Assembly: GCA_028281045.1 (NCBI GenBank)
Contig: JANQKP010000004.1
Span: 45,044-109,043 of the forward strand
Source of the DNA: Candidatus Altimarinota bacterium
GTDB lineage: Bacteria; Patescibacteriota; Gracilibacteria; UM-FILTER-43-11
Length of the DNA stretch: 64,000 nucleotides
Direction of reading: 5' to 3'
A program made the position numbers and the translations under genes. The notes under the pieces are model-generated. The model did no database searches and was not told the origin of the DNA. It saw nothing but the letters and a program-made list of their open reading frames with translations. Positions 54,447 to 63,500 of the stretch are shown piece after piece. Positions within the stretch are counted from its first letter, which is position 1; each line of letters starts with the position of its first letter.

Positions 54447-54853
54447 TGAAAAAATTAGTACTTGTTTTATTTAGCAGCCTACTACTTACAGGATGCTTTG
54501 GAGGAGATGAAGAAGTAACTACAGAAGAACCTTTAGCTATGGAGAAAGAAGCGGTAGTTGAAGAGGTAATGGAAGAAAAAGAAGGGGTGGCCATGATGGA
54601 AAAGAAAGACGATGGCTGCACAGACATTGAAGGAGCTCCTTTTGCGAGCGAAAACGATTTCCTGCAAAGCGCTAGCGCTCTTGAGCTTATTGGAGAAGCT
54701 TATAAAGAGCCTGTAGTGCAACTTGGAGTACTTAGCGCCCTAGGTAAAAAAGTAACGGCTGGAGAAAGTCCAATAGCTGTTTGTTTTGGTGATGAAATCA
54801 GCATTAAAACTAGCGAAGGATCTCTAGTTTGGGACAATGGAAATTTTAAGTAA
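54446..54853 (+). CDS. Putative lipoprotein
   Basis: Residues 1-17 form a lipoprotein signal peptide (KKLVLVLFSSLLLTGC) with lipobox LTGC and Cys at 17. An acidic Glu/Met-rich linker follows (about 20-55), then a compact domain of about 80 residues with two Cys (DDGCTDIEG; PIAVCFGDE) that could form a disulfide. No family recognised for this domain. It overlaps the malic enzyme gene by one base, so it is probably co-transcribed, although a functional link is not obvious. Confidence 0.82.
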   Translation: MKKLVLVLFSSLLLTGCFGGDEEVTTEEPLAMEKEAVVEEVMEEKEGVAMMEKKDDGCTDIEGAPFASENDFLQSASALELIGEAYKEPVVQLGVLSALGKKVTAGESPIAVCFGDEISIKTSEGSLVWDNGNFK

Positions 54854-54920
54854 TTAATTATTTGGAAAGGTCCTCATTCTCCGCTATACTTTCCACACGA
54901 AGAATTAACTTAAAAACACC

Positions 54921-55877
54921 TTGAACGTAAGCGTTGACTTCTGCGGCCTAAAATTCCCCAACCCAACTGTGGTTGCGTCTGGATATTTAGGAGTAACCGG
55001 AGCGAGTCTAGCCCGCTGTGTTGAACATGGATCTGGAGGAGTAACCTCTAAGACCCTTTTCTTGGAACCTAGAAAAGGACATCCAAATCCAACCGTACTT
55101 ACTTTCCAGGGAGGTGTAATTAACGCTGTAGGTCTTTCTGGAGAAGGTGTGAAGAATGCGAAGCATGAATTCGAAGTATACGCTGATCGCTGTCCAGACA
55201 ACCCTATGATTGCCTCTATTGGTGGAGCGACTATCGAAGAGCTCATTGAATGTGCTGAAATCATGAACGAATATCCAATAGATATGCTGGAGCTGAATTT
55301 CTCATGTCCAAATGTACATGATGAAATGGGTAGACCTTTTGCTTGTGATCCACAAATGACCGCAGATGCAACGGCAGCCATTAGAAAAGTGACTAAAAAA
55401 CCAATTTCAGTAAAACTTTCACCAAACGTGGCAAACATTGGAGTGATTGCAAAGCAAGCGGAAGCTAATGGAGCAGACGCCCTAACCGTGGTAAACACCA
55501 TGGGGCCAGGAATGCTAATAGATATTGACATGCGTCGTCCAATTCTAAGCAACAAAGTGGGTGGAGTTTCAGGGCACGCCCTGAAACCTATTGCACTTCG
55601 CTGCGTATACGAATGTTATCAGAATGTTAAAATCCCTATCATTGCCACCGGTGGAATCATCCAGGCCAAAGATGCGATTGAAATGCTTATGGCCGGAGGA
55701 TCACTACTAGGAATCGGATCAGCCCTCATCTACTACGACATGGCTGCCTTCGATAAGATCACCGATGGAATTCGCGACTTCATGAAGAAAGAAGGGATTA
55801 ATGATATTGAAGAACTTGTGGGAATGGCTCATGGAGACATGATCGACCACTCTAAATTAGATCAAAACCCAGATTAA
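54921..55877 (+). CDS. pyrD: Dihydroorotate dehydrogenase, class 1B catalytic subunit
   Basis: Oxidises dihydroorotate to orotate in pyrimidine synthesis; FMN enzyme. It starts at TTG (54921), giving MNVSVDFCGLKFPNPTVVAS. Seen: the catalytic-base loop LELNFSCPNVHDEMGRPFA with Cys, marking class 1, and SVKLSPNV. The phosphate-binding IIATGGIIQAKDAIEMLMAGG (ends at GG) and the VGIGSAL-like LGIGSALIYYD follow. Length 318 is normal. pyrK follows after 3 bases, which identifies class 1B with NAD+ as the acceptor. Confidence 0.95.
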   Translation: MNVSVDFCGLKFPNPTVVASGYLGVTGASLARCVEHGSGGVTSKTLFLEPRKGHPNPTVLTFQGGVINAVGLSGEGVKNAKHEFEVYADRCPDNPMIASIGGATIEELIECAEIMNEYPIDMLELNFSCPNVHDEMGRPFACDPQMTADATAAIRKVTKKPISVKLSPNVANIGVIAKQAEANGADALTVVNTMGPGMLIDIDMRRPILSNKVGGVSGHALKPIALRCVYECYQNVKIPIIATGGIIQAKDAIEMLMAGGSLLGIGSALIYYDMAAFDKITDGIRDFMKKEGINDIEELVGMAHGDMIDHSKLDQNPD

Positions 55878-55880
55878 TAA

Positions 55881-56681
55881 ATGGCATACTTACCTGTTGC
55901 ACTAAAAGTAGAAGAAATCAGACAAGATTCCCCGAATCTAAAAACTTACGTGTTCAAACGTAATCTTAGAGCTAAACCAGGGCAGTTTGTAATGGTATGG
56001 GTGCCGGGAGTAGACGAAGTGCCTATGAGTATTGGATGGCAAGACGAAGAAGAAGTTCACATCGGTATCGCCGATGCTGGAGACTGTACTCACCTGCTTC
56101 ACGAAAAAATTAAAGTCGGAGATAAACTTGGAATCCGTGGGCCTTATGGGAGTGTATTTAATCTTCCAGAGGGTGCTAAAAAGATTGTAGTAATTGGTGG
56201 AGGATATGGAACCCCACCTATGCTTTCGCTAGCTCAAGACGCTACGGCAAAAGGCATTGAAGTGATCGCTATTATTGGAGCCAGATCCAAAGACTATATC
56301 ATTTACGAAGACTGGTTTAAAAAACTTGGATGTGAAGTAAAACTGTCTACAGACGATGGATCTGCTGGACACAAAGGATACAGTACCGAAGTGCTAGAAA
56401 AAGTACTTGAAGAAGAAAAAATAGATGGAATCTACACCTGTGGACCAGAGCTTATGATGGTGAACGTGGCTAAACAAGGGGTAGCCAAAGACATTTACAC
56501 GGAAGTATCTCTGGAGCGCTACATGAAATGTGGATTTGGAGCCTGCGGGCAATGCTGCATGGACAATACCGGTATTAGAATCTGTAAAGAAGGTCCTGTA
56601 CTAGAGGCTAAATACGCTCTAGAGCACCCAGAATTTGGAAAATACACGCGTGGGCCAGAAGGAATCATTGAAGAGATGTAA
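55881..56681 (+). CDS. pyrK: Dihydroorotate dehydrogenase electron transfer subunit PyrK
   Basis: FAD and [2Fe-2S] subunit passing electrons from PyrD to NAD+. Seen: a ferredoxin-reductase-like FAD domain (PGQFVMVWVPGVDEVPMSI), the NAD-binding VVIGGGYGTPPMLSLA, and a C-terminal cluster site MKCGFGACGQCCMD...RICKEGPV with four suitable Cys. Length 266 is normal. It forms an operon with pyrD. The next gene on this strand is only the 13-codon micro-ORF. Confidence 0.95.
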   Translation: MAYLPVALKVEEIRQDSPNLKTYVFKRNLRAKPGQFVMVWVPGVDEVPMSIGWQDEEEVHIGIADAGDCTHLLHEKIKVGDKLGIRGPYGSVFNLPEGAKKIVVIGGGYGTPPMLSLAQDATAKGIEVIAIIGARSKDYIIYEDWFKKLGCEVKLSTDDGSAGHKGYSTEVLEKVLEEEKIDGIYTCGPELMMVNVAKQGVAKDIYTEVSLERYMKCGFGACGQCCMDNTGIRICKEGPVLEAKYALEHPEFGKYTRGPEGIIEEM

Positions 56682-56758
56682 CCCAAGTTACAGCTACAAA
56701 AAAATTACCCTCTATAATATAATTAAGTTAGTAATTTATTTTGATAACCCCATTTATT

Positions 56759-56800
56759 ATGAGAACTCTAATTGGTGGTGGTTGTGGAGGAAGCTGTTAA
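56759..56800 (+). CDS. 13-residue Gly/Cys-rich micro-ORF
   Basis: ATG at 56759 opens MRTLIGGGCGGSC and ends with TAA. A candidate -10 (TATAAT at 56714-56719) lies upstream, with a -35 that is poor, and a terminator follows 14-45 bases after the stop. The unit is thus a small free-standing transcript. The two Cys in a GGGCGGSC context could bind metal or be modified. It could equally be a leader peptide, an RNA gene with a chance frame, or meaningless. Confidence 0.4.
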   Translation: MRTLIGGGCGGSC

Positions 56801-56813
56801 TGAAATAGCAACC

Positions 56814-56845
56814 AAAAAAGCCCATCCGTGCAGGTGGGCTTTTTG
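56814..56845. terminator. Bidirectional terminator between the micro-ORF and the flavoprotein gene
   Basis: AAAAAAGCCCA (56814-56824) pairs with TGGGCTTTTT (56835-56844), with a further CC/GG inside. A- and T-runs on both sides let it end transcription in both directions. It lies just past the stop of the minus-strand flavoprotein gene (56847). Confidence 0.9.
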
Positions 56846-56846
56846 C

Positions 56847-58568
56847 TTATTCCAGTAAGTGTACTTTTAATTCTTCTTTAGGAATCATCTTTTCTATTTC
56901 TTTGGCCATCTTAGGCACAGGTTCTGTGCTCAGCTCTATATCTCCAGCGTCTGAAACCGAGCATAAAATGTTTTTAAGCCATTTTTTGCTCGTCTTAGGT
57001 TTATCTTTTCTGTAATGGGCTGCCCTACTCTCGCTGCGCATTAAGGCGCTTCTTAAAATCATCTCACAGGTTGGTAGCATCGCTTTAAAATCTAAGGCGT
57101 TCATAAGTGCCTCATTCTTTTTAAGGCCTCCAGGGATTTTAAGCTCCATATTTTTAAACTTTTCTAAGGCATTTAAACCTTTTTGCATAGATTTTTCATC
57201 TCGTATCACCCCCACGTGATCCCACATGAGTCTTTGCAGCGCTTCTTTAGCTTTAGTTGGATTTTCTCCCGTCTTACTACTAGTAAAAGTTTCAAAAATA
57301 GACACCAGATCTGCAACTAAGTCTTCATCCAATGGTGAATCCTTAGCCTTCTTAACATCTTTTACAAGCTGCTTTCCAGTTAGTTTTCCAAACACTAAAA
57401 TCTCTGCGAGAGAGTTACCCCCTAGGCGGTTTCCACCGTGGGCACCGGCGGTCACCTCGCCAATGGCGTATAGGTTTGGCACATCGGTTTTACCCGTTTT
57501 ATGATCCACTTTAATTCCACCCATAGAATAATGCGCCGTTGGAGCCACCTCCATTTTATCCTTACAAATATCTATATGATCATAGTGTCCAAACTGCTTA
57601 TGCATTTGAGGAAGTCTCTCTTTTATATATTCACAAGGCTCATTTGAAATATCTAAATACACTCCCCCACGCTTTGTTCCACGTCCGGCTTCAATTTCCA
57701 TGTAATTTGCACGTGCCACAATGTCTCTAGCCGAGAGCTCCATGCGTTTTTTATCATATTTTTCCATGAAACGCTCTCCTTTTGTATTCAGGAGCACTCC
57801 ACCTTCACCACGCACGGCTTCTGTTACAAGTAATCCAGAGACCTCTTTGGGGTAAACCATTCCCGTAGGGTGAAATTGGAACATTTCCATGTCCATAAAT
57901 CTGGCACCAAGGTCATAAGCCAGGGCTATACCATCTCCATTGTTTTCCCAGAAGTAACTAGAGCTTCTAGAGAACATTCTAGAGTGTCCCCCGGTGGCTA
58001 AAACCACTTTTTTCGCATGGAAAACAATAATTTCTCCCTTGTTTGTATCTAATCCAATGGCACCATTTACCTTTCCGCCTTTTTCAAGGATTGCAAAGAT
58101 ATAGATTTCAGATTTAAATCTAATTTTGCGTTTATCTACCTGATCTACCAGAGTGTTTAGAATCTCTAAACCCGTAATATCTCCGGAAAAACAAGAACGG
58201 CGATATTTCGCGGCGCCAAAAAAGCGCTGCGTAATTTTGCCTTTCGTTTTATTAAACTTCATTCCCCATTTATCGAGTTCTTTAACCGCTTCTGGAGCAT
58301 GTTTACACAAAAGTTTTACCGCCACAGGATCATTGATAAATCCTCCGTCTTTAATCGTATCTGCGGCATGCTGCTGCCAAGAATCTTCGGGGTCCATATT
58401 TCCAAGCGCGGCATTAATACCCCCAGCGGCCATTCTGGTGTGAGCTTCTCTTTTTTTAGATTTACCCACGACAAGCACATCTACTTTATTGTCAAAAAGC
58501 TCAATGGCGGCACGTAAGCCTGCCCCACCTGAGCCTATTATGAGCACATCTGCTTTTTCTATTTTCAT
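56847..58568 (-). CDS. FAD-dependent fumarate reductase / succinate dehydrogenase / L-aspartate oxidase-like flavoprotein
   Basis: Flavoprotein of the SdhA/FrdA/NadB group. Seen: the FAD-binding VLIIGSGGAGLRAAIEL at 9-25, the covalent-flavin-type segment EAHTRMAAGGINAALGN, the HPTGMVYP substrate loop, the active-site EAVRGEGGVLLN with Arg, and the late GEVTAGAHGGNRLGGNSL. The C-terminal helical domain has LRSALMRSESRAAHYR, whose RxESRxxHxR is shared by FrdA and NadB. Length is 573. No iron-sulfur or membrane-anchor subunit gene is adjacent, so the electron partner is unknown. Confidence 0.9.
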   Translation of the reverse strand: MKIEKADVLIIGSGGAGLRAAIELFDNKVDVLVVGKSKKREAHTRMAAGGINAALGNMDPEDSWQQHAADTIKDGGFINDPVAVKLLCKHAPEAVKELDKWGMKFNKTKGKITQRFFGAAKYRRSCFSGDITGLEILNTLVDQVDKRKIRFKSEIYIFAILEKGGKVNGAIGLDTNKGEIIVFHAKKVVLATGGHSRMFSRSSSYFWENNGDGIALAYDLGARFMDMEMFQFHPTGMVYPKEVSGLLVTEAVRGEGGVLLNTKGERFMEKYDKKRMELSARDIVARANYMEIEAGRGTKRGGVYLDISNEPCEYIKERLPQMHKQFGHYDHIDICKDKMEVAPTAHYSMGGIKVDHKTGKTDVPNLYAIGEVTAGAHGGNRLGGNSLAEILVFGKLTGKQLVKDVKKAKDSPLDEDLVADLVSIFETFTSSKTGENPTKAKEALQRLMWDHVGVIRDEKSMQKGLNALEKFKNMELKIPGGLKKNEALMNALDFKAMLPTCEMILRSALMRSESRAAHYRKDKPKTSKKWLKNILCSVSDAGDIELSTEPVPKMAKEIEKMIPKEELKVHLLE

Positions 58569-58650
58569 AATCTTTGTTTATTTGCCTTAAGTCTACCAAC
58601 TTAAACAAAAGTTGCAATGACCCAGGCTACAAAGTAAAATAGCTTGGCAT

Positions 58651-58724
58651 AGGCCCATAGTGTAATGGTAGCACACCGGTCTCCAAAACCGTTAGTGAGG
58701 GTTCAAATCCTTCTGGGCCTGCCA
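58651..58724 (+). tRNA. trnW: tRNA-Trp (anticodon CCA)
   Basis: Acceptor stem AGGCCCA pairs with TGGGCCT. The anticodon loop is CTCCAAA and the T-loop TTCAAAT, with G73 and encoded CCA. It reads UGG only, which agrees with TGA being a stop in this genome. Confidence 0.96.
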
Positions 58725-58797
58725 ATAGATTAGAATTTAATGATATATGTTAAAATATTTTCATATTCGTCACAAAACCCCATAGCAAAAATAAGAC

Positions 58798-59277
58798 ATG
58801 GATAAACCTCAAATAAATTTCGAAGCCCTAAAGCAGAAACATTGGTCTGAGGAAGAAGCAAAGAACGTTGATACTATTGCTGATTTTGTTCAGCATTTAA
58901 TGAACGATCACAATTTTGACTACGTTCTTGAGCATTTTGATAACAGTAAGTACGTTCAACATAATCGAAACCTGCCAGATGGGGTTCAAGGCCTTGTTTC
59001 GTATGTAAAAACATTTGTGAAAAGCTTTCCTGAATACTCTTATGATGTAAAACACATCATTGCAAGCAAAGATATGGTTGTTTTCCACTCTCACGCCACC
59101 ACCAAGGCTAAAAATAGAGGTAATGAGAAAAAAGGATTTATCATTACGGATACCTGGAAGTTAGAAAACGGGGAAATTGTTGAGCACTGGGATGCGATTC
59201 AACCCCTTAATGCCTTTTTCAGACTTTATGTCTGGCTTGTTGGCGGAAAAGTAAGAAACTCTAACGGGCTTTTTTAA
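58798..59277 (+). CDS. SnoaL-like (NTF2-fold) protein
   Basis: Small alpha+beta barrel protein of the SnoaL/polyketide cyclase-like group, in which many members have unknown substrates. The 159-residue product has the pattern YVQHNRNLPDGVQGLVSYVKTF near 52-72, then DMVVFHSHATTKAK and ITDTWKLENGEIVEHWDAIQP, where the conserved His and Trp/Asp lie. There is a C-terminal hydrophobic tail (LNAFFRLYVWLVGG). Polyketide synthesis is not implied. It is downstream of tRNA-Trp and meets the transglutaminase-like gene head-on with one base between stops. Confidence 0.88.
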   Translation: MDKPQINFEALKQKHWSEEEAKNVDTIADFVQHLMNDHNFDYVLEHFDNSKYVQHNRNLPDGVQGLVSYVKTFVKSFPEYSYDVKHIIASKDMVVFHSHATTKAKNRGNEKKGFIITDTWKLENGEIVEHWDAIQPLNAFFRLYVWLVGGKVRNSNGLF

Positions 59278-59278
59278 G

Positions 59279-60193
59279 TTACTTTATAAGCTTCAACATC
59301 CTATCGCTCCACTCTAGCCACTCTTTATTGCCTAGTTCTTGTGCGATTTTTTTCATTTTTAAAATAACTTCCTTCTTCGCCTTTAGCTGCGTAACTGTTT
59401 TAATAACCCCCAAGCTTTTATATAGCTTAATCCATTCTTTTTGCTGAGAAATCTCTAAGTTATGCTGTGCCATTTCGGTATGGGTACCAAGTAGAAAATG
59501 TAAAAGATGTGCCTTTTGACTAGTGTCATCCAAAATATCGTGCCTTTTAATTTTTTCGTCATCAATATCAATGAGATTTACTACGATAAGCTCTTCAATG
59601 GGCTTAACTTTCTCCCCAGGCTTCTTGTAATTAAGCAATTTACCATTGGTGGTTTCAATATCTATACCCTTATAGTGCAAACAAACATGTCCTGGGAATA
59701 GTTTTAAAGAAAGAGTATCAATATCGCAGAACCTGGAATATAAAAATACATACAAGCTCACCATCTGATTACAATCTCCTTTCAGGGTCTTAAGCTGAGA
59801 ATCCTTGAGCAAGTTTGCAAAATAAGATCCTTCTTCGTATACAAAGTCTTTTTCGTCATGTAAAAAAGATCCAATGGCCTGCAAAATAATCATAGGCTTA
59901 TGCTGCAATTTTTTATTAGCAACATATACTTCAAATTCCTTAGCAAGGCCAGTGGCACGTTGAATGAGCTCCTTACGTCTTTTTTTATCTAAATCTTTAT
60001 AGCCTTTATATCGTCTTTCGCACCATAGCTGTATCACCACCATATTTTCTTGCATCAGTTCACGTAATCGCCTTCTAATGCGCAATGCATTCGCATTTTT
60101 CCCTAGTCCATTAAAAAGTCGCTCCAACTTTTTCTCTATGGGGTGAACATATATTGAAAAAATACCCGATACTTTTTTAAACAACGATAACAT
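59279..60193 (-). CDS. Transglutaminase-like cysteine protease-fold protein
   Basis: No close family recognised, but the middle matches the transglutaminase-like pattern. GDCNQMVSLYVFLYSRF (Cys near residue 142) is followed after a strand by FPGHVCLHYKGIDIETTNG, giving a Cys-His-Asp/Glu order. The N-terminal third is basic and helical; the C-terminal third is helical. There is no signal peptide and no clear membrane span, so a cytosolic place is likely. Length is 304. It could be a protease, amidase or an inactive relative. It precedes the 106-residue and 1090-residue genes on the same strand only in the sense of lying downstream of them. Confidence 0.7.
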   Translation of the reverse strand: MLSLFKKVSGIFSIYVHPIEKKLERLFNGLGKNANALRIRRRLRELMQENMVVIQLWCERRYKGYKDLDKKRRKELIQRATGLAKEFEVYVANKKLQHKPMIILQAIGSFLHDEKDFVYEEGSYFANLLKDSQLKTLKGDCNQMVSLYVFLYSRFCDIDTLSLKLFPGHVCLHYKGIDIETTNGKLLNYKKPGEKVKPIEELIVVNLIDIDDEKIKRHDILDDTSQKAHLLHFLLGTHTEMAQHNLEISQQKEWIKLYKSLGVIKTVTQLKAKKEVILKMKKIAQELGNKEWLEWSDRMLKLIK

Positions 60194-60229
60194 ATGCCAA
60201 TTATAACAACTTTTCAGATAAAAGCCGCA

Positions 60230-60550
60230 TTAGTCACCCCTGTTAAGCACAAGATTAACACGATTTCTTACGCCATGAGCGGCCAATGAGGCAGACCTCA
60301 TTATTTCTCGAGCAAAAAATGCCGGGCTTAAAGCTGCTATGGCAATCCCAAGTCTCTCAGCGGTTCCATGGGGCACACCAAAGGATTCAAAAACAAAGTG
60401 AGCCCAAATTGGAGCCGTTGTTGTGAAAGTGGCACCAGCCCCTTGTGCAACATGGCGGAGTCCCAATCTAGACCCTTTCTTGTTAGGAGTTTGATCGGTT
60501 TGATCAACGATTTCTTCAACTTGATTGTCAGTTTGATTAATAGATTTCAT
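60230..60550 (-). CDS. Small hypothetical protein with hydrophobic C-terminal half
   Basis: No family recognised. The 106-residue product starts with a polar Asp/Gln-rich segment. Two moderately hydrophobic stretches follow (GAGATFTTTAPIWAHFVFES; RLGIAIAALSPAFFAREIM) and then a basic end. The hydrophobic parts could be membrane helices. It lies 29 bases downstream of the 1090-residue gene and may be co-transcribed with it. Confidence 0.65.
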   Translation of the reverse strand: MKSINQTDNQVEEIVDQTDQTPNKKGSRLGLRHVAQGAGATFTTTAPIWAHFVFESFGVPHGTAERLGIAIAALSPAFFAREIMRSASLAAHGVRNRVNLVLNRGD

Positions 60551-60579
60551 CTCAGATAATTAGTAAATATTAATAAATT

Positions 60580-63500
60580 TTAGGCCGCCATTTCAAAGCG
60601 CCTGATATTTAGTTTTGGTTTTGATCTTTTTTCTTTTATGTCATTGAGGTTAATCACATTTAAGGTTGCCTTTTCATAATCTAAATCCAGAAGGCAGGTT
60701 TGCTCTGGCTGCAAGGCTTCTGTTACTTCGTTTTGGAAATTTTTTAAACCTTTAGCGCTCAAAGCAATCACCTTGTTAATGTGATCCTTGTCTATCGAAG
60801 AAATGGGGCAACATTGATAATCCTCCATCACCGTAGTGATATGCCGCACAAGATCTGAAACACGTATTGTGATCTCTAAATCTTTCTCTGTTTCATCTTG
60901 GTTATCAGCTCCAGCTTCGTTAACAGATTCTTCTTTTGTAACTTCAAGCTTGTTTTCAATCCAAAGCAAGATTTGCTCTTCCTCAAGATTGTTTTTACGC
61001 ATTAAGTCTAGAAGCCAAGCATAAAGCTCTTCCTTTTTCTTGATATGATCCAATATCTCCTTAGGCTCTAGATCTTTAAGTTCCATAATCAAGTTAGTAA
61101 GTTCTTCAGGTTCATCTTCTACTTCAATAAGTTCTATGTCTTCTTGAATAGCTTCTTCTTCATCTAAAATAGGCTCTGGTTCTTCTGTTTCTTGCCTCTC
61201 TTTCTTAAGCTCTGATAAAGCAAATAGCATGGCATAGAGATTGTCTTTAAAGGCTTCATCTTTGTCTTCTAGCCAAGTTGCAAATTCATCTATTTGCATT
61301 AGAGCTTCAAAGAAAGCTTCCTGATCTTCGCTAGATTCAATGAGCTCTATAAATTGTGAAAGATTTTCTTTTATAAGAATCTCATCTGCTTCTACTAGCT
61401 CAAGGAGCTCAGGATCGAATACGGTTTCCCATCCTTCCTCTAAAGAAAATACTACTTCTTCAACTGCTTCAGCCTCTTCATCTTGAGTTTCATTAACCTC
61501 GGCCTCCTCAGTCGCTTGAATACTGTCAAAATAAGCTTGTATGTCAAAGTCTTTATCTTGAGCTTCTAGCCACTCGGCAAACACGTCAGCAAACTCTGAG
61601 CTTGCAATAAATTCCATAAAGGCTTCTAAGCTGTCAAAATCTAGCATTAAGTTTTTAATGTAGTCGGCAAACTCAATAGATCCTTCACCTTCCCCTAAAG
61701 CTTCATCATCAATTTGAAGGGCTTCATATCCTTCACCTTGATCAAAAGCTTCAATGTCAAATTCATGAACGACTTCGACATCATCCTCAATACTAATGTC
61801 CACCTCATCCTCCACATTCGCTTCTCTAATTTCCATGGCTCTTGCTGCATTTAGCACTTCAACCGTATCCACTTCTCCGCCTTGTTCTTCTGGCATTTCA
61901 TTAAGAGGCTCTAAGATCTCAATTTCATCATCTAAAGAATCTTCAGGTGGTCTAAAGTCCCCTTTGAAGATGGAGTATCTACTTTTATCCCAGGCAAGCA
62001 TCATAGCTTCAAATAGTTCACTTGGGTTTGTTTTCAGGTTCTCAAAGAACTTTTTGAATCGGTTATAAAGCATTTCATCACGCATCTTAAGCCATCTCAT
62101 ATCAAAGTGATATCCATTCTGGAAAGTCTCTTTATCTAAAAGCTCATAAAGCTCCTGAATCATGTCATAAAGGGCCTCATTATCTCTGAGTCCATTCAAG
62201 CGAAGGAATTCTGCAAGTTCATATTCAGATAGCGGAGCGGTATACAACTTTTCAGTATCTAATGCTTCTTCAAGATCTAAAACAATTGAACCCTCTTCAT
62301 CTACATTCTCAATCAATGAAGGATCTTCTTCTAGATTTTCTATATCCTCATCAACAACCGTTTCTGAAGACTCAATGGAATTGATGATTTTATTAATAGC
62401 TTCAAGATCATTGTTTGCTATCGACTTTTCAAGCAACAAAATAGTTTCAGCATCTAAATCCAAATCTAGATCTAAATCTGGCTGCCCTTCTTTGAGCTTC
62501 AGTTTAGATAAAAGCTTAGCAGCCTGAGAATCTGGCTTAGACGCTGAGCGCTTTTGCAGTGCAGATAAGATGGCTGATGGTGTTTGATGATCAAATAGAT
62601 CATCCACATCTGAATCTGAATCAAATGAATCATCAACAGAATCGTCTGGTGAATCAGACTCAGTTTCAACATCCTGATCAGAAGCATTTTCGGCATCACT
62701 AGGCTCTGACGCAACGTTATCATCTGGTGAATCAGTAGTCGAATTAGGTTCATCAGCTTCCGATTTTACGTTATTTTCTTTAGGGTCTTCTTTTGGATCT
62801 TCTTTGGGGTCCTTTGGATCTTCTGGGTGACGTGCATCAAACTGAGTTTTCCACTCAGCATGAAGACCTTTAATATTACCTTCAATCTGCCCCAATACCG
62901 TTCTAGTCATCTCTGGAGAAGAAATTGAATCTAAGTGATTCCTCACACGATCAAGCATACTTCCCCTAAAAACACCGTAGTCCGATAAGCTCTTGTTATC
63001 ATAATCAGCTGCAGTAAGAACAAGGGCTCCTCTAATCTTATTAACAATGCCGCCAATATCTGGTGACTCCAATTTTGCATACTTCTTTAAAATGGCATTT
63101 TTAACAATAGAAGCAGACAAAACTTTAGTCTTCAAATTTGGATTCTTAGTCTTTTTAAGGGTACTGGCAAAGAGCGGACTAATAGTGCCGAGTTGAGATT
63201 CTATGTGGTTTTCAAAATCTTGCAGGCTACTAAATGAGATACTATCATTTGGCTCCCAATCTTCTAGATCTTCAGAGAGTTCTTCTGCCCAGTTCTCTAT
63301 TTTAGAAGGACAGAAGTCTGCATGTTTCGCTTGGAAGTCTTCAAACTTATTTTTAAGAGCAGCCTTCACCTTAGCGGAAGTCATCACTAACTCTTTAAGT
63401 TTAGGGTTCTTGGTGGTTTGAAGAGTTTTGGCAAAGAGGGGGCTAATGGCAGAAAGGTTTTTATCTACAAGAGCAGCAAAGTCATCGGGCTTGTCTGCAC

